A DNA stretch of 64,000 nucleotides from Halarcobacter mediterraneus (lineage in GTDB: Bacteria > Campylobacterota > Campylobacteria > Campylobacterales > Arcobacteraceae), in assembly GCF_004116625.1 (NCBI RefSeq), contig NZ_NXIE01000002.1, forward strand, positions 62,001 through 126,000, in the 5' to 3' direction. Of the stretch, positions 13,417 to 22,552 are shown piece by piece. The position numbers were made by a program, and so were the translations under genes. The notes under the pieces are model-generated. The model was given only the letters and a program-made list of their open reading frames with translations. It searched no databases and was not told the DNA's origin. Position 1 is the stretch's first letter. Every line of letters starts with the position of its first letter.

Positions 13417-15231
13417 ATGAGCAATCTTGATTTATTATGGATATTACTTAGTGCTTTTTTAGTTTTCCTAATGCAATTTGGTTTTTCTTTAATTGAAACG
13501 GGTACTGTGAGAACAAAAAATACCATAAATGTAGCAATGAAAAACTTAATAGATACGGTATTTGGTATTATTTTTTTCTGGATTATTGGTTTTGGTTTAA
13601 TGTTTGGAAGTAGTAATTCAGGTTTTATTGGAATAGATAGTTTTCTAATAGATGGCAAAAATTTAGAACAAAATGCAATCTTTTTCTTTCAAGCTATGTT
13701 TGCTGCAACTGCTATTACTATTGTTTCAGGAGCAGTTGCAGAAAGAATAAGATTCAATGCTTATATTATTGTTGCAATAATTGTGGCTTCTATTATTTAT
13801 CCTATTTTTGGGCATTGGAGTTGGAACTCTCAAGGTTGGCTAAAGCAAATGGGATTTGTAGATTTTGCAGGTTCTACTGTTGTCCACTCTATAGGAGCTT
13901 GGATTGGGCTTGCAGGTACTTTAGTACTGGGAGCACGATTAGGAAAATTTAGAAAAGGGAAAGTAAACTATTTTGCACCTTCAAATCATAACTTTATAGT
14001 TTTTGGGGTATTTGTTCTTATGTTAGCTTGGTTTGGCTTTAATGCTGGAAGTTTATTTGAATTTGATATTCAAGTTACTCTTATATTATTTAATACTTTA
14101 ATTTCTGCACTATTTGGTGGTTTTGCTGCTTGGTTAATAACTTTTATCAATAAAGAAAGAACAGGTGTAGAAATTTTCAGTTTTGGAATTATTTCTGGAT
14201 TAGTTGGTATAACTGCTGGATGTCATGTATTTTCTGTTTATGAATCTGCTTTTGTAGGTTTTATGTCTGCTATTATTATGCATATTACAAATGAATATTT
14301 AACAAAAAAACTAAAAATTGATGACCCTTTGAGTGTTATTAGTATTCATGGTTTTGCCGGAGCTTGGGGAACTCTTGCTGTTGCAATTTTTACTGATTCT
14401 CAAATAGGCTTATCTACTTTTGAATTTATTCTTGTTCAAACTTTAGGACTATTAAGTGCTTTTTTATTTTCATTTGTTTTGGGCTTGATTTTATTTCTTG
14501 TTTTACAAAGATATAAATTATTAAGAGTTAGAAAAAAACATGAAGTAATTGGTCTAAATACAAGTGAACATAATGCAAAACTTCCTTGGGTAGAAACAAT
14601 TGAAAGTATTGTAACAATTATGAAAACAGGAAATATAAATAAAAAAATATATGAAGAAAGAGATACAGAAGTTGGAATTGTTGCAAAATTTTTTAACTAC
14701 TTACTTGCCATGCTTAGAGAGAAAAATGAAAATCTTAAAAAATCAAATACCTCTTTACATAAAAAAGCTTATTATGATTCTTTAACAAATATTTTAAATA
14801 GGAGAGGTTTATTAGAAAAAATCAAAAATAAACCTTTTGAGGATGAATATTCAATAATTATTGCTGATATTGATAAATTTAAAAATGTAAATGATACTTA
14901 TGGACACGATGTAGGAGATATTATTTTAAGTGAATTTGCCTCTTTAATAAGTAAAAAGATACGTTCACATGATATTTTTGCAAGATGGGGAGGAGAAGAG
15001 TTTATAATTGTTATAAATACTAGTGATTTAAATATTGTGCAAAATATTGCAGAAAAGATAAGACTTGATATTGCAAGTTCAAAATTTACTACAGTAGGAA
15101 ATGTAACTGCTTCATTTGGAGCAAGTAATTTTAAGAAAAAGAATCAAAACTTTGAGGATATATTTAAAAATGCAGATGAGGCTTTATATCAAGCTAAAAA
15201 ACTAGGAAGAAATAGAGTTTACTGTTATTAA
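13417..15231 (+). CDS. Ammonium transporter (Amt) fused to a GGDEF diguanylate cyclase
   Basis: 604 residues from the ATG at 13417. GAAGGG lies just upstream and a TATAAT near 13388, so the TTG at 13339 is unlikely. Residues 1-370 are an Amt/Mep channel with about 11 membrane segments and the twin histidines (VVHSIGAW about 157; SIHGFAGAWG about 311). A linker with a HAMP-like helix leads to a GGDEF domain (about 450-604): signature WGGEEF near 525-529 and the RxxD inhibitory site RSHD five residues before it. The domain should make c-di-GMP on the cytoplasmic side. It is probably an ammonium sensor-transducer; whether it also transports is open. No glnK neighbour is present. Confidence 0.93.
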   Translation: MSNLDLLWILLSAFLVFLMQFGFSLIETGTVRTKNTINVAMKNLIDTVFGIIFFWIIGFGLMFGSSNSGFIGIDSFLIDGKNLEQNAIFFFQAMFAATAITIVSGAVAERIRFNAYIIVAIIVASIIYPIFGHWSWNSQGWLKQMGFVDFAGSTVVHSIGAWIGLAGTLVLGARLGKFRKGKVNYFAPSNHNFIVFGVFVLMLAWFGFNAGSLFEFDIQVTLILFNTLISALFGGFAAWLITFINKERTGVEIFSFGIISGLVGITAGCHVFSVYESAFVGFMSAIIMHITNEYLTKKLKIDDPLSVISIHGFAGAWGTLAVAIFTDSQIGLSTFEFILVQTLGLLSAFLFSFVLGLILFLVLQRYKLLRVRKKHEVIGLNTSEHNAKLPWVETIESIVTIMKTGNINKKIYEERDTEVGIVAKFFNYLLAMLREKNENLKKSNTSLHKKAYYDSLTNILNRRGLLEKIKNKPFEDEYSIIIADIDKFKNVNDTYGHDVGDIILSEFASLISKKIRSHDIFARWGGEEFIIVINTSDLNIVQNIAEKIRLDIASSKFTTVGNVTASFGASNFKKKNQNFEDIFKNADEALYQAKKLGRNRVYCY

Positions 15232-15331
15232 TTTTTCTTATAATTATCTATTCTTCTATTTTTATTGATGCCAGTCAATAAATTTATTTTTTAAAATCGT
15301 TAAACTTCTATAAATAACATAAGGAATTAAA

Positions 15332-15670
15332 ATGGAAAAAATAGAAGTTCAAGGAGCAAGTGTTGATTTCTTTAAATCAATTGAAGATGGTTTAACAACT
15401 TATCATTTTGATACAAGTAAATGTGGTCCACCTGAACCAATGGTAAATGCAATGGCAGGACTTCAATTATTAGATGAAAATAGTCAGTTAATTATGATTA
15501 ATCATAAATCACCAGCAGGTTTATTTCCAAAAATAGAAGAAGAATTTACTTTTTTTGTGGAAGAATTAGAAAACGGATTAGCAAAAGTAGTATTTAGAAA
15601 AAAAGCAAATTCTAATGAAGAAACTGATTTTACACAAACTAGTTGCGGTGGAACAGGATGTAATCACTAA
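15332..15670 (+). CDS. DUF2249 protein with C-terminal cysteines
   Basis: 112 residues. VDFFKSIEDGLTTYHFDTSK, CGPPEPMVNAMAGLQLLDEN and NHKSPAGLFPKIEEEF belong to the DUF2249 family of small redox or nitrogen-oxide-associated proteins. The tail CGGTGCNH could bind a metal. AAGGAA precedes the ATG. The stop overlaps the start of the next gene (TAATG), so four genes to 17637 form one operon. Function is unknown. Confidence 0.8.
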   Translation: MEKIEVQGASVDFFKSIEDGLTTYHFDTSKCGPPEPMVNAMAGLQLLDENSQLIMINHKSPAGLFPKIEEEFTFFVEELENGLAKVVFRKKANSNEETDFTQTSCGGTGCNH

Positions 15671-16920
15671 TGAATATTTCAACTGCATTTGCACCACCTT
15701 TTAAACTTGTTGCACCTTTTTTTGTTTTAGGAGTAATGTTTTTTCTAATAAGCATTTTACTTATGTTTGGATCTAACCTTGAGACTTTGCACTACTTAAA
15801 CAGTAGTACTCTTGCTTGGGTTCATATTTTCTTACTTTCATTTGTAATGCTTATTATTTTAGGAGCAATGGCTCAACTTGTTCCTGTAGTTTTAGAAGTT
15901 GGTCATTGTGCAGTTGATTTATATTATGCTATTTATCCTTTAGTTATTGTAGGTACTACTTTAATGGCTTTTGGTTTTTATAGCTTACCTATTTTACTTC
16001 CTTTTGGAGGAACTGCTATTTTTATAGCAATGTCAATTTTCTTAATTGAAACATTTTTAACAATATTAAAAGTTAAGAAGATAAATTTCATTATAGGCAC
16101 AATTATCATCTCAAATATATTTTTACTCTTGGGACTAATTGTTGGTATAGTTTTAGCACTAAATCATTCAGGAATCATTTCTGTTGATTCATTTAAACTT
16201 TTAAAAGCTCATATTTTTTTAGTTTTCTTTGGATATGTGGGAACTACTATTATGAGTATGAGTTTAATACTACTTCCAATGTTTTGGTTAAGTCATAGCT
16301 TTTCATGGCTTTATGTGAAAAGTGCTTTTTATATTTTATGTTCAAGTATTATTTCAATGCTTATTTTTAGTTTTTTAAATATTAATATCTTTGAAATGAT
16401 ATCTTATATACTTTGTATAATCTCACTACTTTTATATTTTGTACAAATATTTGTAATATACAAAAAAAGAGTAAGAGTAGAAGTTGATATTTACTTTAAA
16501 AGTATGGTTTTTTCATACTTTAGTTTAATAATATCACTTATTTTTTTAATAACATACTTATTTTATGAAAATGACAATCTTTTAATTTCTGCATCATGGC
16601 TTATACTTGTTGGTTTTATTGGGTTTTTAATTGCAGGACATTTGTATAAAATAGTTCCTTTCTTAGTTTGGTATGAAAGATTCTCTATGTTTGTTGGGAA
16701 AAAACAAGTACCTATGTTAAATGATTTAATTCCTAAAAAAAGCTCAAATTTTCAGTTTATTATGTCTTCTATAGGAATTATAATTGTGACAATTGGATTA
16801 TTAACAAATATAAGTGAGATTTATAAAAGTGGTTTATGTTTCTTAACTATTGGTGTTATCTTTTTACTAAAAGATATTTTATATATGGCAAATATTAAGG
16901 AGGAATCATATGTATTCTAA
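15670..16920 (+). CDS. Multi-pass membrane protein, possibly heme-binding
   Basis: 416 residues with about 12 hydrophobic segments. Histidines lie in or next to membrane helices: AWVHIFLL (52), LEVGHCAV (79), KAHIFLVFFGYVG (181), LSHSFSW (209) and IAGHLYKIVPFLVWYERF (324). That pattern is reminiscent of the NnrS or heme-copper-oxidase subunit I families. I could not fix a family by reading. It is translationally coupled with the DUF2249 gene and overlaps the DUF59 gene by 11 bp. A role in nitrogen-oxide or respiratory metabolism is inference from these neighbours. Confidence 0.6.
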   Translation: MNISTAFAPPFKLVAPFFVLGVMFFLISILLMFGSNLETLHYLNSSTLAWVHIFLLSFVMLIILGAMAQLVPVVLEVGHCAVDLYYAIYPLVIVGTTLMAFGFYSLPILLPFGGTAIFIAMSIFLIETFLTILKVKKINFIIGTIIISNIFLLLGLIVGIVLALNHSGIISVDSFKLLKAHIFLVFFGYVGTTIMSMSLILLPMFWLSHSFSWLYVKSAFYILCSSIISMLIFSFLNINIFEMISYILCIISLLLYFVQIFVIYKKRVRVEVDIYFKSMVFSYFSLIISLIFLITYLFYENDNLLISASWLILVGFIGFLIAGHLYKIVPFLVWYERFSMFVGKKQVPMLNDLIPKKSSNFQFIMSSIGIIIVTIGLLTNISEIYKSGLCFLTIGVIFLLKDILYMANIKEESYVF

Positions 16921-17215
16921 AGAAGAAATTTTTAGTGCAGTTTCGACTGTTATTGACCCTGAAGTTGGATTTAATCTTGTAGAGATGGGACTTATTTATG
17001 ATGCAAGTTGTAATGAAAAAATGGAAGTTCTTGTAACTATGACCCTTAGTACAAAAGCTTGTCCTTTACATCAACTAATTATTCAATGGGTGGAAGAAGC
17101 AGTTTTAAAGGAACTTCCAGAAGTAACACTTGCAAGTGTTGATTTAGTTTGGGAACCGGTTTGGAATATTTCAATGGCACAAGATCATGTAAAACAAAAA
17201 CTTGGTGCTTTTTAA
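16910..17215 (+). CDS. DUF59 / MIP18-family iron-sulfur assembly factor
   Basis: 101 residues. TVIDPEVGFNLVEMGLIYDA (about 13-32) is the family signature DPE---N-V--GL-Y. TLSTKACPLHQLI contains the conserved cysteine of SufT/PaaD-like proteins, and VWEPVWN ends the domain. Members help insert Fe-S clusters or mature specific redox enzymes. AAGGAGGAATC, with 7-8 bp spacing, gives a strong start inside the end of the preceding gene. It probably serves the neighbouring membrane protein or its partner. Confidence 0.9.
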   Translation: MYSKEEIFSAVSTVIDPEVGFNLVEMGLIYDASCNEKMEVLVTMTLSTKACPLHQLIIQWVEEAVLKELPEVTLASVDLVWEPVWNISMAQDHVKQKLGAF

Positions 17216-17637
17216 TGACTTTTTTACTTGTAAAATTAATTCATATTTTTTCAGTATTTATATATGCAGGTTTTTTATTTACTGATAACCTTATTTTAAT
17301 GAGAATGCAAAAAACTCTAAGTGAAGAAAAATATAAAGAAGTTAGATCTTACTTTGCAAAACTAACACGTGCTATAGTTCCAAAAGCTTTAGTAATTGCA
17401 GTGATTTCTGGAATATACTTATTTCATATTAGTTTTGGAAGTTTTCCTGAAAACTATGACTTTTCATCTTTTCAAATTCTTCTTTCATTAAAAGCAATTT
17501 TAGGATTATGGCTAGGATTTAGAGGTATTTTACAAGTGTTTTTTGGAATTCAACCTTTTGTATTTAAAGGTCACAGACTTCCATTTATTTTGGTTATTTT
17601 GATTATATTTTTATCACAAATAATGTATAGCATTTAA
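17215..17637 (+). CDS. Small integral membrane protein
   Basis: 140 residues from the ATG at 17215, which overlaps the stop of the DUF59 gene (TAATG). Four hydrophobic segments: residues about 4-25 (KLIHIFSVFIYAGFLF), 55-75, 85-105 and 118-138. The opening with KLIHIFSV recalls CopD-like or DUF2269-type heme/copper membrane proteins. The family is not certain. It is last in the DUF2249 operon and shares a terminator with the convergent DUF302 gene. Confidence 0.65.
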   Translation: MTFLLVKLIHIFSVFIYAGFLFTDNLILMRMQKTLSEEKYKEVRSYFAKLTRAIVPKALVIAVISGIYLFHISFGSFPENYDFSSFQILLSLKAILGLWLGFRGILQVFFGIQPFVFKGHRLPFILVILIIFLSQIMYSI

Positions 17638-17667
17638 TAGATAAAGCTTAAATAGCTTCATCTATTA
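17635..17667. terminator. Bidirectional terminator between convergent genes
   Basis: TAATAGAT and AAGCT pair with AGCTT and ATCTATTA, with one internal mismatch and a 5-base loop. It contains the stop codons of both flanking genes. Confidence 0.8.
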
Positions 17668-18028
17668 AATTATGTAAAGTTTCTTGTGTAGTTTTTGCTA
17701 TTGATAGCATACTTTCTTCTATTGGTTTAACTAAACCTTCAATAGAATTCATAACTATACCTGTTTGTCCATCTTTACTATATACTGAAATTTTACATGG
17801 CATAATTGAAGATAAGTTTCTATTTGCAGTTAAAAACTCTTTTGCCACATTTGGATTACAAACATCAAGAATTTGACATTCATCATCAAACTCTATTCCT
17901 TTTGAATTAAGAGTTTCTTTTACATTATGAATATGTAAAACACCAAACTTATAATTTGGTGCTTTTTCACAAATAGAATTTACTACCTCTTGAACACTTT
18001 TTGAAGATTTCTTAATATATTGTTGCAT
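17648..18028 (-). CDS. DUF302-family protein
   Basis: 126 residues of one DUF302 domain: KFGVLHIHNVKETLNSKGIE, then EFDDECQILDVCNPNVAKEF and MPCKISVYSKDGQTGIVMNS. The D-CNP and LPC-type MPC motifs are typical. DUF302 proteins are small cytoplasmic or periplasmic proteins of unknown function, often near sulfur or redox genes. No signal peptide. The start lies 11 bp after the purL stop, so it is probably co-transcribed downstream of purL. Confidence 0.85.
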   Translation of the reverse strand: MQQYIKKSSKSVQEVVNSICEKAPNYKFGVLHIHNVKETLNSKGIEFDDECQILDVCNPNVAKEFLTANRNLSSIMPCKISVYSKDGQTGIVMNSIEGLVKPIEESMLSIAKTTQETLHNLIDEAI

Positions 18029-18039
18029 TTTAAAAATTC

Positions 18040-20253
18040 CTATAAATCTTGTTCAATTACTTCTTTAAATCTATTGAAGTATACATTTTTAGCATCTTCT
18101 AATTTTGTATTAATATCATTGATGGCAATTTTTTCTCCACCAACTTTTCCTAATTCTGTAGCTTTCATTCCTTTTGAAGCACATAGTTTTTCAAATGCAT
18201 CTTTATTTTCAGGTGTAACTTCAACAACAGCTCTACTTAATGTTTCAGAGAATAAATCTTTGTCAGCTTCTAATTTAATATTTGCTTCTAAACCTTTGTT
18301 TCCAACAACTGCCATTTTTGCTAATGCAATTGCTAACCCACCAACATTAACATCTTTTGCAGCTTTTAATAAACCTTGGTTATTTGCTTCAATTACTGTA
18401 TTCCATAGGTTAAGTTCTTTTGCAAAATCAACTTCTGGATGAGCTCCTGCAACTTTTCCATATAGTTTTTTAAGATATAAAGAAGCACCAAATTCTCCTT
18501 TAGTATCTCCTAAAAGATATAAAGAGTTTCCATCTTCTTGTAAGCAAGAAGGTAATACTTTATTTGCATCATCATTTACACCAACCATTGCAATTGCAGG
18601 AGTTGGAAAAACACCTACTTCATTTGTTTCATTATATAAAGATACATTTCCACCAATAACAGGAGTATTTAACTCTTTACAAGCAGATTTGATACCTTCA
18701 CAAGCTTGGGCAAACTGCCACATTACTTCTGGGTTTTGTGGGTTACCAAAATTTAGACAATCTGTAATTGCTTTTGGAGTAGCTCCTGTCATAGCAACAT
18801 TTCTTCCTGATTCCATAACAGCAGCAGCAGCTCCAAGTTCAGGGTTAACATAACATTGTCTTGTATTACAATCAGCCGACATAGCTAAAGCTTTTCCAGT
18901 CTCTTTGATTCTAATTACAGAACCATCATTTTTACCTGGTCCTTTTACAGTATTTGTTTGTACCATTGAATCATATTGGTCATAAACCCAAGATTTATCA
19001 ACTACTTCCATATCAGATAATAGTTTATCAAAGGCTTCTTGATTTGAAATATCTTTATCTAAAGAGATATTTTCAATATCACTTAAATATGCTGGTTTTG
19101 CTACTGGTCTATCTAATACTGGTGATTGTTCAGAAACTGGTTGAACTGGTACTTCAGCGCATTTTTCACCATGCCAAAATAGTTCCATATTTCCTGTATC
19201 AGTTACTTCACCAACAACAGCAACATCTAGTTCCCATTTTTCAAAGATATCAATAATCTTTTGTTCACTACCTTTTTTAGCACAAATAAGCATTCTCTCT
19301 TGTGATTCAGATAACATGAAATCATAAGGAGTCATTCCCTCTTCTCTTGCTGGGATCTTATCTAAGTGCATAATCATACCAGAGTCAGATCTTCCTGCCA
19401 TTTCAAATGAAGATGAAGTAAGTCCTGCAGCACCCATATCTTGAATACCAATAATTAAATCTTCTTTAAATAATTCTAAGCAAGCTTCTAAAAGTAATTT
19501 TTCTGTAAATGGATCTCCAACTTGTACAGTTGGTCTTTTTGATTCAGAATCTTCATCAAATGAAGCAGAACTCATAACAGCCCCACCAAGTCCATCACGT
19601 CCAGTTTTAGACCCAACATACATTACTGGGTTTCCGATACCTTCTGCTTTTCCGTAGAAGATTTCATCTGCTTTTGCAATACCTAAGTTAAATGCATTTA
19701 CAAGGTTATTTCCTGCATAACACTCTTCGAAGTTTGTTTGTCCACCAATAGTTGGAACTCCCATACAGTTACCATATCCACCAATACCAGCAACAACTCC
19801 TCTTAAAAGGTATCTATGTTTCTTAGCAATTTCACTGTCACCTTCGATTCCAGCAAATTGAATTAAGTTCATACTTGCAACAGGTCTAGCTCCCATTGTA
19901 AATACATCTCTCATAATTCCACCAACACCAGTTGCAGCACCTTGATATGGTTCTATAAATGATGGGTGATTGTGAGATTCCATTTTGAATACAGCAGCAT
20001 AACCGTCACCAATATCAATAACCCCTGCATTTTCACCTGGACCTTGAATAACCCATGGTGCTTTAGTTGGGAAACCTTTTAAATATTTTGTACTTGATTT
20101 ATACGAACAATGTTCAGACCACATTGCAGAGAAAATTCCAATCTCCACATAATTTGGTTCTCTTCCTAAAATTTCTTTAATATTTTCAAGTTCATCAAGT
20201 GTTAAAGAGTGTGCAAGTGCCATCTCTTCAAGATTCATCTCTTCTTTTTGCAT
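18040..20253 (-). CDS. purL: Phosphoribosylformylglycinamidine synthase, small PurL type
   Basis: 737 residues, the length of the PurL that works with separate PurQ and PurS. It converts FGAR to FGAM with ATP and glutamine-derived ammonia. EHCSYKSS (about 46-53), the [20 protein letters not shown] stretch (91-110) and [15 protein letters not shown] are family marks. [15 protein letters not shown] is a conserved ATP-site segment. The last helix ends in KEVIEQDL. The purQ and purS genes are not in this window. Cytoplasmic. Confidence 0.96.
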   Translation of the reverse strand: MQKEEMNLEEMALAHSLTLDELENIKEILGREPNYVEIGIFSAMWSEHCSYKSSTKYLKGFPTKAPWVIQGPGENAGVIDIGDGYAAVFKMESHNHPSFIEPYQGAATGVGGIMRDVFTMGARPVASMNLIQFAGIEGDSEIAKKHRYLLRGVVAGIGGYGNCMGVPTIGGQTNFEECYAGNNLVNAFNLGIAKADEIFYGKAEGIGNPVMYVGSKTGRDGLGGAVMSSASFDEDSESKRPTVQVGDPFTEKLLLEACLELFKEDLIIGIQDMGAAGLTSSSFEMAGRSDSGMIMHLDKIPAREEGMTPYDFMLSESQERMLICAKKGSEQKIIDIFEKWELDVAVVGEVTDTGNMELFWHGEKCAEVPVQPVSEQSPVLDRPVAKPAYLSDIENISLDKDISNQEAFDKLLSDMEVVDKSWVYDQYDSMVQTNTVKGPGKNDGSVIRIKETGKALAMSADCNTRQCYVNPELGAAAAVMESGRNVAMTGATPKAITDCLNFGNPQNPEVMWQFAQACEGIKSACKELNTPVIGGNVSLYNETNEVGVFPTPAIAMVGVNDDANKVLPSCLQEDGNSLYLLGDTKGEFGASLYLKKLYGKVAGAHPEVDFAKELNLWNTVIEANNQGLLKAAKDVNVGGLAIALAKMAVVGNKGLEANIKLEADKDLFSETLSRAVVEVTPENKDAFEKLCASKGMKATELGKVGGEKIAINDINTKLEDAKNVYFNRFKEVIEQDL

Positions 20254-20321
20254 CTTCGCCCTTAAATTATGGTAGTTTATAAGTTAATGCGATTATACAA
20301 AAAAAGCTCTTAGTATTTGTT

Positions 20322-21281
20322 TTAACCTTCTGAAAGTATCTTTACCTTATCATCTTTTAATTCAATATATAACTCTTTTTTTCCTACAAAAGTATAATAT
20401 TTTGTTTGATAATCTTCATCCATAATAACTTTATACATTTGCTTGTTTAATGAATTTGGATAAGGAGCTATATTTATATTTGAGAATATAATCTTTTTTT
20501 CTTCTTTTTTATCAAAAATTCTCTTTTTATATTTAGAAAATTTTTCAAAAGACATTCCTCTATCATTTTTGAAAGACTCATCATAAAAGTTTAAATATTC
20601 TTCTAAATCTGATTTTTTCCAAGCATCTCGCCACTTATAAATAGCAGCTAAAATTGTACTTATTTCTTCTTTATTAGCTTTTTTTAGATCTTCATTACTA
20701 ATCAATAAAATAGATTTTTCATGGGAAATAGTCTCATCAATTTTTTCCAATTGAGCATTATCTAAAGCAATACAACCTTGTGTATATTTTTCCCTTTCTT
20801 GATTTAAAGGCATTCCATGAATCCAAATTCCATGTCCATTTTTATTTAAAGCCTTATCAAAAGTATTTGGATAAGATGTAACAAGGGCAAGAGGTCCATA
20901 AAATTGATCTAACTTTGTAAGTTTTTTTGTTAGTAAATATGCACCCTCTGGAGTTTTTAAATCCCCTTCAATTTGTTTATCACCCTCTTTTTCTCCTACA
21001 ATAATATCATCTTCTAATAATAAATCATAATCATCTTTTTCCACTTTAAATACTTTTAGTTCTTTTGTCTTTTTTTGTGCTATGATAAGATACTTTTTAG
21101 ATTCATAATATCCATATTCTACATTTTTATTGGCTAAATAATTCTGCCAGTACTCTTTTTTAAGAAGTTCTTTCTCAAGTTCTCTTTTTACTGCATCTAA
21201 ACCTTCATTTCTATAAAGGTCAACTAGGTCTGAAACTAACCATGTATACGATAAAAATAAAAGAAGAATTACTTTTTTCAT
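20322..21281 (-). CDS. csd6: L,D-carboxypeptidase of the YkuD family (Csd6/Pgp2-like)
   Basis: 319 residues with an N-terminal signal peptide (residues 1-17), so periplasmic. The YkuD catalytic part is GHGIWIHGMPLN (His 155) and TQGCIALDN (Cys 170). The C-terminal 120 residues form the NTF2-like pocket found in Helicobacter Csd6 and Campylobacter Pgp2, which trim tetrapeptides to tripeptides in peptidoglycan and set helical cell shape. It is divergent from the csd3-like gene at 21362, so two shape enzymes share one promoter region. Function is by family; the fold order fits well. Confidence 0.88.
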   Translation of the reverse strand: MKKVILLLFLSYTWLVSDLVDLYRNEGLDAVKRELEKELLKKEYWQNYLANKNVEYGYYESKKYLIIAQKKTKELKVFKVEKDDYDLLLEDDIIVGEKEGDKQIEGDLKTPEGAYLLTKKLTKLDQFYGPLALVTSYPNTFDKALNKNGHGIWIHGMPLNQEREKYTQGCIALDNAQLEKIDETISHEKSILLISNEDLKKANKEEISTILAAIYKWRDAWKKSDLEEYLNFYDESFKNDRGMSFEKFSKYKKRIFDKKEEKKIIFSNINIAPYPNSLNKQMYKVIMDEDYQTKYYTFVGKKELYIELKDDKVKILSEG

Positions 21282-21361
21282 AAAATTCCCTATTTTCTTT
21301 ATTAACTCTTTAAGTTCGGGATTGTATAATAATTTCTCTAATTTTAGTATAAAGAAGTGCC

Positions 21362-22552
21362 GTGAAGAGAATTATTTTATTATTATTTATGTTTTTAAAT
21401 TCAATTGTAGTTGCCCAAGAGGTTCAAGAGTTAAAGTGGCAAAGAGGAGAATCTTTTTTAACTTTTCTTGACCATTATAATATTCCTCAATCCCTTTATT
21501 TCGACTTAGAAAAAGAAGATAAAGAATTATGTTCAGAGATTAGAGCAGGTATAAATTATCATTTATTATTAAATGAAGACAATACTTTAAAACAAGTATT
21601 AATTCCTGTTTCAGAAGATATTCAATTACATGTATCAAAACAAAAGGATGGAAATTATAAGTTTCAAACTTTACCTATTTCATATGATGAATTTGAAGAA
21701 ACTTTAGTTATAAGTACAACAAGCTCTCCCTATCTTGATATTATGAAAAAAACAAACAATAAAAATCTTGCAAATGAACTTATCCGTGCATTTAAATCAA
21801 GTGTAGACTTTAGAAGTATGCAAAAAGGTGATTTTGTTGTAATAAACTATAAACAAAAAATAAGATTAGGTAAATATTTTGGACAACCTGAAATAGTGGC
21901 AGCAATGGTACAAGTTAATAGAGATAATCATTTTATTTTCAGACATGAAAGAGATGGTCAATATTATAACTTAGAGGGTAAAAGCTTGACAAATTTTACA
22001 TTTATGACTCCTGTAAGATATAAAAGAATTTCAAGTAAATTTCAAAAAAGAAGATATCATCCTGTTTTAAAAAGATATAGAGCTCACCTAGGAGTAGATT
22101 ACGCTGCACCAACAGGAACAAAGGTAAAAGCAGCAGCAGACGGAAGAATTACTTTTAGAGGAAGAAAAGGTGGGTATGGAAATACTGTTATTGTTCAACA
22201 TAAAAATGGATTAAGAACTTTATATGCGCACTTATATAAATTTAAAGGTGGATTAAGAGTTGGGAGTCGAGTAAAAAAAGGTCAACTAATAGCTTATGTT
22301 GGAAGTACAGGACTTAGTACAGGTCCTCATTTACACTTAGGTTTATACAGAAATGGTGTTGCAATTGATCCATTAAGAATCATAAAAGTAACAAAAAATA
22401 AACTAAAAGGAAAAGAAAAAAGAGTATTTTTGCAATATGCTAAAACGTTATCAAATAGACTGCAAAATAAGACTAAAAATATTAATGACTTAATACCTAC
22501 AAAACTCGAAGATATGATTTCAAGTACTCCTATTAAAATTAGGAATATTTAA
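21362..22552 (+). CDS. csd3: M23 peptidoglycan endopeptidase (Csd3/Pgp3-like)
   Basis: 396 residues from a GTG at 21362. It has a signal peptide (1-18) and is periplasmic. The N-terminal 200 residues correspond to the inhibitory domains of Csd3. The LytM/M23 domain has HLGVD (His 242, Asp 246), YAHL (His 290) and GPHLHLGLYR (His 323 and 325), the complete zinc site. It cleaves D-Ala-mDAP cross-links and trims pentapeptides, relaxing peptidoglycan for cell curvature. The stop overlaps the mgtE start (TAATG). Confidence 0.9.
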   Translation: MKRIILLLFMFLNSIVVAQEVQELKWQRGESFLTFLDHYNIPQSLYFDLEKEDKELCSEIRAGINYHLLLNEDNTLKQVLIPVSEDIQLHVSKQKDGNYKFQTLPISYDEFEETLVISTTSSPYLDIMKKTNNKNLANELIRAFKSSVDFRSMQKGDFVVINYKQKIRLGKYFGQPEIVAAMVQVNRDNHFIFRHERDGQYYNLEGKSLTNFTFMTPVRYKRISSKFQKRRYHPVLKRYRAHLGVDYAAPTGTKVKAAADGRITFRGRKGGYGNTVIVQHKNGLRTLYAHLYKFKGGLRVGSRVKKGQLIAYVGSTGLSTGPHLHLGLYRNGVAIDPLRIIKVTKNKLKGKEKRVFLQYAKTLSNRLQNKTKNINDLIPTKLEDMISSTPIKIRNI

